A stretch of 8,458 bases of DNA from Bacteroidales bacterium UBA2764 (GTDB lineage Bacteria; Bacteroidota; Bacteroidia; Bacteroidales; Paludibacteraceae), in the NCBI GenBank assembly GCA_002352705.1, contig DEIW01000122.1, positions 1 through 8,458 of the forward strand, read 5' to 3'. The notes beneath the pieces were generated by a model that saw only the letters and a program-made list of their open reading frames with translations, had not been told where the DNA came from and did no database searches. Made by a program: the position numbers and the translations under genes. Positions 1 through 5,268 of the stretch are shown here, piece after piece. Positions within the stretch are counted from its first letter, which is position 1. Each line of letters starts with the position of its first letter.

Positions 1-20
1 ACAAAGGCGGGCATTTTTTT
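1..20 (+). terminator. Possible 3' arm of an upstream gene's terminator (cut by window edge)
   Basis: The window opens with a G-rich stretch (GGCGGGC) followed directly by seven T residues at 14-20, which is how the 3' arm and T-tract of an intrinsic terminator look. The matching 5' arm would lie before base 1 and cannot be seen. The same T-run is also the outer arm of the inverted repeat at 8-145, so the terminator reading is only one possibility. Confidence 0.25.
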
Positions 21-145
21 ACGGAGGCGGACTATCGTCCTTACGTATGAGCGTCTGGAACGCCTATACGTGAGCAAGCTCCCGATACGCGCTCCGGACG
101 CTCATACACGCGAAAAGTATCGCTTCTCCGTAAAAAAAATACCCG
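8..145. repeat. Long imperfect inverted repeat upstream of fbp
   Basis: Three nested arm pairs share a centre near base 76. The outer arms at 14-26 and 126-138 are a perfect 13-bp match (TTTTTTTACGGAG and its complement) and can be stretched to about 8-145 with one extra A and one G-T pair. The middle arms at 45-59 and 93-107 match at 14 of 15 positions, the mismatch being a possible G-U pair. The inner region pairs in part (61-63/89-91, 65-67/85-87, and GAGC/GCTC at 72-81). The DNA could form a cruciform, or the RNA a hairpin of about 138 nt. I see no convincing coding sequence in it. It may be a small non-autonomous mobile repeat, an RNA element, or a remnant of one; no target-site duplication is clear. 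Confidence 0.6.
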
Positions 146-149
146 AACG

Positions 150-181
150 CTTGCGTATGTGCAATTTTTGTAGTACTTTTG
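150..181 (+). promoter_or_regulatory. Bacteroidota-type promoter for fbp
   Basis: TACTTTTG at 174-181 fits the Bacteroidota -7 consensus TAnnTTTG exactly. CTTG at 150-153, 20 bp upstream, is a three-of-four match to the -33 TTTG element at the usual spacing. Transcription would start at about 186-190, leaving a 5' leader of roughly 25 nt before the fbp ATG at 213. The promoter lies just after the inverted repeat at 8-145, so that repeat would probably not be in the fbp transcript. Confidence 0.55.
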
Positions 182-188
182 TAGCCGA

Positions 189-206
189 TTTGACAAAACA
201 GTCAAA
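189..206 (+). promoter_or_regulatory. Short perfect inverted repeat in the fbp leader
   Basis: TTTGAC at 189-194 and GTCAAA at 201-206 are perfect complements around a 6-base AAAACA spacer. The repeat lies between the predicted transcription start and the fbp ATG, where an operator or small leader hairpin would act. Six-base arms can occur by chance, so the regulatory reading is a guess. Confidence 0.3.
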
Positions 207-212
207 AAGACT

Positions 213-2303
213 ATGGAAGACGAACGGTATTTACGTTTATTATGCGAGAAGTTTCCCAATGTCCAGTCCGTCATCTCGGAATTGGTCAACCTGCGGGCTA
301 TCCTTTCATTACCTAAAGGTACTGAACACTTCGTGAGCGACCTGCACGGAGAGTCTATGGCTTTCATACATATGATTAAGAACGCTTCCGGAGTGGTCAG
401 AAGAAAAGTGGACGAGGTCTATGGAAACTCCCTCTCGGAGGAAGAAAAACGCGCCCTTTGTGCGCTCATTTACTACCCGGACGAGAGAATTGAACTCATC
501 AAGAGGTACTATGAAAGCCAAACGGATGTACGAGGTGACGATGTACGAAGTACGAAGGACGGCGGATATATTGACCTGTTTACGCTCAATGCGCAGATAT
601 CGAACCTGCCTACCCTGGAGGAATGGTACAGGACAAGGCTACACCAGGTAGTGAATATCGCACGAGCAGTGACCATCAAATACAGCCGGTCAAAAGTAAG
701 AAGACTCCTGCCGCCCGACTACGCTTATATCATCTCCGAACTGCTGCATGAGTCTAACCTCGAACAGAAAGAGCGGCAGACCTATTACAACGCCATCATT
801 GACGCCATTATCGAGACCGGATGCGCCGAACCACTGATTATTGCCATCGCTTACCTCATCCACGGTCTGACTATTGACACGCTCCATGTGGTAGGCGACA
901 TTTTCGACCGAGGACCCGGTGCCGCAAAAATATTAGACGTACTCTCTACCGTACGCGACTACGACATCCAGTGGGGCAACCACGATATCGAATGGATGGG
1001 AGCCATGGCGGGAAACATGGCGCTCCTGGCTACCGTCCTGCGCGTATCTATACGATACGCCAACATAGAGACCCTCGAAGAGGGCTACGGCATCAACCTC
1101 CTGCCACTGGCAAACTTCGCCATGACCGTCTACGGCGACGACCCGTGTACCATCTGGCAGACCAGAGATTTTGAGAACAACCCGCGGCTGACACGCTCGG
1201 CACAGCTCATGGCGAAGATGCACAAAGCTATCTCCATCATCCAGTTCAAACTCGAAGGACAAACCGTCCTGCGCCACCCCGAATGGCACATGGACCACCG
1301 CGCACTGCTCGACAAGATTGACTACCAAAACGGCACGATTACCCTCCCTAAGGGGGAGGGACAGGCAGGGGCTTCCTATAAGTTGCTGGACACCAACCTG
1401 CCGACCATTGACCCAAAAAATCCCTATGCGCTGAGCCAGTACGAGCAGGACCTGATGAACCAACTATGGCGGTCGTTCCGCAAGAGCGAGAAGATGCAAC
1501 GCCACCTGCGGTTGCTATACGAACACGGGTCGCTCTACCTCGTGCGCAACGGCTTCCTGCTCTACCACGCCGCTATACCGCTGAATGCAGACGGTTCGTT
1601 CACCGAGGCGGACGTATGCGGTAAACGCGTCAGCGGCAAGGCGCTCATGGACCGCACCGACGAGATCATCCGACGCGCATTCTACGGCGAGGGAAAAGAG
1701 AAAGAGGACGCCTTGGACTACATGCTCTACCTATGGGAAGGCGAGTTCTCGCCGCTCTACAACAAGGACAAGATGACTACTTTTGAGCGGTATTTTATAG
1801 AGTCGAAAGTCGAAAGTCGAAAGTCGAAAGAGGAGGATCCTCACTATGAGCGAAAGGGCGCTTATTTCACGCTGGCGGACGACGAGCAGGTGTGCGCACG
1901 TATATTAAAGGAGTTCGGGCTGGACCCGAAGAACGGCCGCATCATCAACGGTCATGTGCCCGTACGAACCATCAAAGGCGAGACACCTATCCGCGCCAAC
2001 GGCAAACGGTTCGTCATCGACGGCGGGTTCAGTAAGCCCTACCAGGAGAAGACCGGCATTGCCGGCTATACGCTGATTTACAACAGCCATGGCATCCAAC
2101 TCGTGGAGCATGAGTCGTTCGAGTCCCGCGAACAGGCTATCCTCTCCGGCAGCGACATCCACAGCCGCACGTTATTGCAGGATTTCAGCGGTCACCGGAT
2201 ACGTATTCAGGACACAGACAAAGGAAAAGAGCTGCTCGAACAAATCCATTCGCTCGAACAACTCCTTCACGCTTACAAGACCGGCTCCCTCCGGGAGAGG
2301 TGA
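213..2303 (+). CDS. fbp: Fructose-1,6-bisphosphatase class III
   Basis: It removes the 1-phosphate of fructose-1,6-bisphosphate to give fructose-6-phosphate, the committing step of gluconeogenesis, in the cytoplasm. The 696-residue product opens with a typical class III N-terminus. It shows the metallophosphatase metal motifs DLHGE (43-47), GDIFDRGP (228-235), GNHDIEWMG (255-263) and NGHVPV (579-584), plus YHAAIP (451-456) and DGGFS (603-607). The ATG at 213 is the first good start after the promoter; there is no Shine-Dalgarno, as is common in Bacteroidota. The protein is somewhat longer than the roughly 640-670 residues I recall for the family. Three repeat-encoded stretches probably account for part of this: about 104-118 (heptads), 377-388 (C/G palindrome) and 530-541 (AGTCGAA array). 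The tail TGSLRER also comes from a small palindrome. It is monocistronic, ending at its own terminator and convergent with ddh. Confidence 0.95.
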   Translation: MEDERYLRLLCEKFPNVQSVISELVNLRAILSLPKGTEHFVSDLHGESMAFIHMIKNASGVVRRKVDEVYGNSLSEEEKRALCALIYYPDERIELIKRYYESQTDVRGDDVRSTKDGGYIDLFTLNAQISNLPTLEEWYRTRLHQVVNIARAVTIKYSRSKVRRLLPPDYAYIISELLHESNLEQKERQTYYNAIIDAIIETGCAEPLIIAIAYLIHGLTIDTLHVVGDIFDRGPGAAKILDVLSTVRDYDIQWGNHDIEWMGAMAGNMALLATVLRVSIRYANIETLEEGYGINLLPLANFAMTVYGDDPCTIWQTRDFENNPRLTRSAQLMAKMHKAISIIQFKLEGQTVLRHPEWHMDHRALLDKIDYQNGTITLPKGEGQAGASYKLLDTNLPTIDPKNPYALSQYEQDLMNQLWRSFRKSEKMQRHLRLLYEHGSLYLVRNGFLLYHAAIPLNADGSFTEADVCGKRVSGKALMDRTDEIIRRAFYGEGKEKEDALDYMLYLWEGEFSPLYNKDKMTTFERYFIESKVESRKSKEEDPHYERKGAYFTLADDEQVCARILKEFGLDPKNGRIINGHVPVRTIKGETPIRANGKRFVIDGGFSKPYQEKTGIAGYTLIYNSHGIQLVEHESFESREQAILSGSDIHSRTLLQDFSGHRIRIQDTDKGKELLEQIHSLEQLLHAYKTGSLRER
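526..561 (+). repeat. Heptanucleotide repeat inside fbp (ATGTACG/AAGGACG family)
   Basis: The units are ATGTACG, AGGTGACG (8 bp), ATGTACG, AAGTACG and AAGGACG, laid end to end. They encode a low-complexity stretch at residues 104-118 (TDVRGDDVRSTKDGG), well before the first conserved block that follows. The same ATGTACG and AAGGACG units recur in the coding strand of glmS, and ATGTACG recurs in the dapL-glmS gap. Confidence 0.7.
1342..1373 (+). repeat. C-run/G-run palindrome inside fbp, like its terminator
   Basis: CCCTCCC (1342-1348) and GGGAGGG (1354-1360) pair around a 5-base loop, followed by a second G-run ending GGGGCTT (1367-1373). The arrangement resembles the fbp terminator region (2319-2342), which also pairs CCCTCC with GGAGGG and ends GGGGCTT. 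Here it is translated in frame as LPKGEGQAGAS at about residues 378-388. It looks like a dispersed palindromic repeat tolerated inside the gene. Confidence 0.5.
1801..1828 (+). repeat. Four perfect tandem copies of AGTCGAA inside fbp
   Basis: Four identical 7-bp units lie end to end, followed by AGAGG. They encode the charged stretch ESKVESRKSKEE at residues 530-541, between the conserved regions before (YNKDKMTTFERYF) and after (HYERKGAYF). Since 7 is not a multiple of 3, successive units are read in different frames; all three are free of stops on this strand. Confidence 0.85.
2281..2300 (+). repeat. Small palindrome forming the fbp C-terminus
   Basis: CTCCC (2285-2289) and GGGAG (2293-2297) pair around three bases just before the fbp stop at 2301-2303. 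Together with the terminator stem it makes a run of two palindromes with similar arms. The last residues of Fbp (GSLRER) are encoded by it, so the natural C-terminus may once have been different. Confidence 0.4.
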
Positions 2304-2318
2304 GAAGCCTACCCCCAA

Positions 2319-2345
2319 CCCCTCCCTGAAAGGAGGGGCTTTTTT
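2319..2345 (+). terminator. Intrinsic terminator of fbp
   Basis: A perfect 7-bp GC-rich stem (CCCCTCC 2319-2325 with GGAGGGG 2332-2338) around a 6-base CTGAAA loop is followed by C and six T residues (2340-2345). It starts 16 bp after the fbp stop. The T-run overlaps the ddh stop codon on the opposite strand. In the - direction the hairpin has no T-run after it, so it is not a good intrinsic terminator for ddh. Confidence 0.85.
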
Positions 2346-3339
2346 ATACCAAGGCTTTTACGTTTTGCTCTATAGTCCCCGGTAACAAATCAATGGGGCG
2401 GAGTTCAATCATCGTCTTGGCTCCGAACTCACCGCGGGCTTTCATACGGAACGCTGCACGGGCGGCAGAGACCATGATCTGACCCGTCAGAGCCGGATTA
2501 TTAATCTCCATGTTGAACTCAAAGCGCTGGTTATGCGTCTCTCCGGACACGCCCGAACGGACGAGGTTCACGCCATGGGCGACGTTATTGAGCGCATCCA
2601 CACTCTCCACGGCGATGACGTGCGTCTCATCGTGCGCAAAATAGTCGTCCGCCAAGATAGCCGCCTCCACGGTCTTGAAATCTGCGCCGTCTTCTAACTC
2701 AATATACACCATGCGCCGATGAATGCCCGTTCCCAACGGAATAGTCATGGAGAGGGCGTTCTTCACGCCTTGGATGGCTTTGGCAGCCACCGTGTGCCCC
2801 ATGCTTCTTCCGGGACCGAAGTTGGTGTAGGTCAGTCCCTTCGGCGCCATGGCTTGCAGGAGTGCGCGCACCATAGAGTCTGTACCCGGGTCCCACCCGG
2901 AGGAGATAATAGAAACAGACTGATTAGCCTGACAAACGGCATCCAGCGCCGTGCGGAGCGACCAAATCTGACCGTGGATATCGAAACTGTCCACCGTGCA
3001 AATTCCTCTCGCGGCAAGCACCGTTGCGAACTTCTGCACCTCACGCGTCGGCGTACAAACGAGGACGACGTCTACAGGACGTTCGGCATTTGAGAATTGA
3101 GAATTGAGAATTGAGAATTGAGAATTGTCATTTGAGATTTGACATTTGTCATTTGAGATTTTGTCCAGACAGTCGTCATGGTGATAAATGCCGGCTAACT
3201 CCATGTCCGGAGCTGCTTTGACGGCTTCTTCTGCGGCACGGCCTATATTACCGTAACCAAGAATCGCTACGCGAATTTGAGATTTGAGATTTGACATTTT
3301 ATATTTTATATTTGAGATTTGACATTTGAGATTTGACAT
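2344..3339 (-). CDS. ddh: meso-Diaminopimelate D-dehydrogenase
   Basis: It catalyses NADPH-dependent reductive amination of tetrahydrodipicolinate straight to meso-diaminopimelate, giving lysine and peptidoglycan precursor in one cytoplasmic step. The 331 residues show the dinucleotide-binding GYGNIG (28-33), SGWDPGTDS (147-155), GPGRSMGHT (175-183) and HNQRFEFNMEINNP (269-282), all typical of Ddh. Two stretches are made from 7-bp DNA repeats: the N-terminal leader before IRVAILGYG, and residues about 61-84, rich in S, N and Q, just after the first beta-alpha-beta unit. The start is uncertain. ATG 3339 lies 7 bp after the glmS stop and suits translational coupling. The in-frame ATG at 3297 gives MSNLKSQIRVAIL, closer to the usual N-terminus. 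It is last in the dapF-dapL-glmS-ddh group. No frameshift is seen, so the enzyme is probably functional despite the insertions. Confidence 0.93.
   Translation of the reverse strand: MSNLKCQISNIKYKMSNLKSQIRVAILGYGNIGRAAEEAVKAAPDMELAGIYHHDDCLDKISNDKCQISNDNSQFSILNSQFSNAERPVDVVLVCTPTREVQKFATVLAARGICTVDSFDIHGQIWSLRTALDAVCQANQSVSIISSGWDPGTDSMVRALLQAMAPKGLTYTNFGPGRSMGHTVAAKAIQGVKNALSMTIPLGTGIHRRMVYIELEDGADFKTVEAAILADDYFAHDETHVIAVESVDALNNVAHGVNLVRSGVSGETHNQRFEFNMEINNPALTGQIMVSAARAAFRMKARGEFGAKTMIELRPIDLLPGTIEQNVKALV
3089..3158 (-). repeat. Ten-unit heptanucleotide array inside ddh
   Basis: Ten consecutive 7-bp units, written on the + strand: TTTGAGA, ATTGAGA four times, ATTGTCA, TTTGAGA, TTTGACA, TTTGTCA, TTTGAGA. 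They all fit WTTGWSA. On the coding (-) strand they are free of stops in every frame and encode a low-complexity peptide at about residues 61-84 of Ddh. On the + strand the same units would give TGA stops. Confidence 0.9.
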
Positions 3340-3345
3340 TTGAGA
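3276..3345 (-). repeat. Ten-unit heptanucleotide array at the glmS-ddh junction
   Basis: Ten consecutive 7-bp units, written on the + strand: TTTGAGA twice, TTTGACA, TTTTATA twice, then TTTGAGA and TTTGACA alternating, ending in TTTGAGA at 3339-3345. The array stops one base short of the glmS stop codon (3347-3349). It runs into ddh up to the conserved IRVAILGYG codons, so it supplies both the spacer and the start of ddh. Each TTTGACA unit followed by T makes an ATG on the coding strand (3339, 3325, 3297). Confidence 0.9.
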
Positions 3346-3346
3346 T

Positions 3347-5209
3347 TTATTCTACTGTTACTGATTTTGCCAAGTTACGGGGTTGGTCGACGTCGCAACC
3401 TTTCACCACGGCGATGTGGTATGCCAAGAGTTGGAGCGGAATGACCGTCAGCAGGGGCGAGAGACTTTCTTCGGTCTGAGGCACCTCAATGACATAGTCC
3501 GCTATCTTGCTGACGATCTCATCTCCTTCGGTAACAACGGCAATGACTTTTCCCTTACGGGCTTTAATCTCCTGTATATTCGACACCACTTTCTCGTACG
3601 TGCCACAATGCGGGGCAACCACTACCACCGGCATCTCCTGCGAGATAAGCGCTATAGGCCCGTGTTTCATCTCCGCTGCAGGGTAGCCCTCTGCATGAAT
3701 ATAAGAAATCTCTTTGAGTTTGAGCGCGCCCTCCAACGCCACGGGGTAGTTATAACCACGACCGAGATAAATGAAGTTCTGGGCGTACGTAAAAGTCTTG
3801 GAGAAATCTGAGATGCGGGCGTTCTGCTCCAAAACGCGTTCTATTTTGTCCGGTATCTGACCCAGTTCGCGCACGATGGAGAGGTACTTGTCCTCGCTCA
3901 TCGTCCCTTTCTCACGACCGATGCAGAGTGCAAGCATCGTGAGTGCCGTCACCTGCGCGGTAAAGGCCTTGGTAGAAGCTACACCGATCTCGGGTCCTAC
4001 ATGGGTATAACAGCCGCTGTCGGACACACGCGGAATAGAAGCACCCACCACATTACAAATAGAGAAGATGAACGCACCTTTGGATTTGGCGAGTTGGATA
4101 GCCGCGAGGGTGTCCGCCGTCTCGCCGGACTGCGAGATGGCAATGACGACATCGTCTTTGTTGATGACCGGCTTGCGGTAACGGAACTCCGACGAGTACT
4201 CCACCTCCACGGGTATTTGCGCGAACTCCTCAATGGCGTACATAGCTATCAGCCCGGCATGCCAGGAGGTGCCGCAGGCTGTGATGATGATACGCTTGGC
4301 ATTCAGGAAACGCTCTTTGTTATCAATGAAACCGGAGAGAGCGATGTTATCCTGGCGTACGTTCACACGCCCTCTCATGGAGTCCGTCAACGTGCGCGGC
4401 TGCTCAAATATTTCCTTGAGCATGAAATGCGGATAGCCCCCCTTCTCCAACTGGCTCAACGAGAGCTCCAGACGCTTGATTTCCGGGGTCTTGGCTACAT
4501 TATTGATAGTCGCTATTTCTATCCCCTCGTCCTTCGTACATCCGTCCTTCGTACATAATTTCACCACTTCCTCGTCGTCAATATAGATGACTTGGTCGGT
4601 ATATTCGACAATAGGCGTGGCGTCGGAGGCAATGAAATACTCGCCTTCGCCAATGCCCACGACGAGCGGCGAACCCTTGCGGGCTGCGATGAGCGTGTCC
4701 GGGTGGTCCTTGTCCAGAATAGCGATAGCGTACGCCCCGACAACCTGCTGGAGCGCAAGTTGAACGGCAGTCTTGAGCTCGACATGCCGGTTGAGTTGCG
4801 TGTATTCGATAAGCTGCACAAGGACTTCTGTGTCGGTCTCCGACTTGAAGGTATACCCCTCCTGTTGAAGCCCGGCTTTGAGAACGGCGTAGTTCTCTAT
4901 TATCCCGTTATGAATGATAGCCAGCCGCTCCGACTCGGAGTAATGGGGGTGGGCATTGACGGTATTCGGCTCGCCGTGAGTCGCCCAACGCGTATGCGCG
5001 ATACCTATATTACCGCGCGTGTCTTTGTCAGCGCAGAAACTCTCCAGTTCGGAGACCTTGCCTTTCGCCTTATAGACACTCAGTTGTCCTTCCTCGTTAA
5101 TAAGCGCCACACCTGCGCTGTCGTAGCCACGGTACTCCAAACGATGGAGACCTTTGATTAAAATCGGGTACGCATTGCGCTTACCCAGATATCCTACTAT
5201 TCCACACAT
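3347..5209 (-). CDS. glmS: Glutamine--fructose-6-phosphate aminotransferase (isomerizing)
   Basis: It makes glucosamine-6-phosphate from fructose-6-phosphate and glutamine, the first step toward UDP-GlcNAc for peptidoglycan and surface glycans; cytoplasmic. The 620-residue product starts MCGIVGY, where Cys2 becomes the N-terminal nucleophile of the glutaminase domain. That domain also shows HTRWATHGEP (72-81), NGIIENY (101-107) and ETDTE (124-128). The two SIS sugar-isomerase domains follow, with ACGTSWHAG (311-319), SQSGETADT (359-367), STKAFTAQ (412-419) and the HAEGYPAAEMKHGP region (505-518). The C-terminus ends in the conserved AKSVTVE, with the active-site lysine. Length is close to the family norm. 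A repeat-encoded LCTKDGCTKDEG lies at 218-229, near the end of the glutaminase domain. The start has no Shine-Dalgarno but an AT-rich leader. The 59-bp upstream gap is too short for a glmS ribozyme. Confidence 0.97.
   Translation of the reverse strand: MCGIVGYLGKRNAYPILIKGLHRLEYRGYDSAGVALINEEGQLSVYKAKGKVSELESFCADKDTRGNIGIAHTRWATHGEPNTVNAHPHYSESERLAIIHNGIIENYAVLKAGLQQEGYTFKSETDTEVLVQLIEYTQLNRHVELKTAVQLALQQVVGAYAIAILDKDHPDTLIAARKGSPLVVGIGEGEYFIASDATPIVEYTDQVIYIDDEEVVKLCTKDGCTKDEGIEIATINNVAKTPEIKRLELSLSQLEKGGYPHFMLKEIFEQPRTLTDSMRGRVNVRQDNIALSGFIDNKERFLNAKRIIITACGTSWHAGLIAMYAIEEFAQIPVEVEYSSEFRYRKPVINKDDVVIAISQSGETADTLAAIQLAKSKGAFIFSICNVVGASIPRVSDSGCYTHVGPEIGVASTKAFTAQVTALTMLALCIGREKGTMSEDKYLSIVRELGQIPDKIERVLEQNARISDFSKTFTYAQNFIYLGRGYNYPVALEGALKLKEISYIHAEGYPAAEMKHGPIALISQEMPVVVVAPHCGTYEKVVSNIQEIKARKGKVIAVVTEGDEIVSKIADYVIEVPQTEESLSPLLTVIPLQLLAYHIAVVKGCDVDQPRNLAKSVTVE
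4528..4556 (-). repeat. Duplicated 14-bp heptad pair inside glmS
   Basis: On the coding strand two copies of ATGTACGAAGGACG stand one base (G) apart, each made of the units ATGTACG and AAGGACG. They encode CTKD twice (residues 219-222 and 224-227). The site corresponds to a loop near the end of the glutaminase domain, where length varies among family members. These are the same units seen in fbp at 526-561. Confidence 0.75.
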
Positions 5210-5222
5210 AAAACTATTTACA

Positions 5223-5244
5223 ATTTAACGATTTACGATGTACG
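5223..5244 (+). repeat. Short heptad array in the dapL-glmS gap
   Basis: ATTTAACG (8 bp), ATTTACG and ATGTACG lie end to end in the 59-bp space between dapL and glmS. The last unit is identical to units in fbp and glmS, here in the orientation opposite to glmS. The array is short; the shared unit and 7-bp spacing are the reasons to group it with the others. Confidence 0.5.
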
Positions 5245-5268
5245 ATTGGGTGAAACCTCACCATGCTT

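Noticed and set aside
41..367. Short open frames on both strands across 41-367
   Set aside because: They run through the inverted repeat and promoter and into fbp in other frames; no recognisable protein or start signal.
933..1463. 176-codon open frame on the - strand inside fbp
   Set aside because: It is fully covered by conserved fbp sequence on the other strand and its translation is unlike any protein family I recognise.
2344..3339. ddh as a broken gene because of its repeats
   Set aside because: The frame is intact from start to stop, and all the recognisable Ddh motifs are present.
3089..3345. CRISPR-like array
   Set aside because: The units are 7 bp, contiguous and without spacers, and lie within ddh; no cas genes are present.
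4001..5161. Two open frames of about 185 codons on the + strand opposite glmS
   Set aside because: Both mirror glmS codons, show no recognisable domain, and have no promoter or start context.
5249..5262. Hairpin GGTGA/TCACC as a terminator between dapL and glmS
   Set aside because: The stem is 5 bp and has no T-run after it on the - strand.
5210..5268. glmS ribozyme/riboswitch upstream of glmS
   Set aside because: Only 59 bp separate dapL and glmS and no ribozyme-like structure is seen; there is just a 5-bp hairpin (5249-5262) and short heptads.
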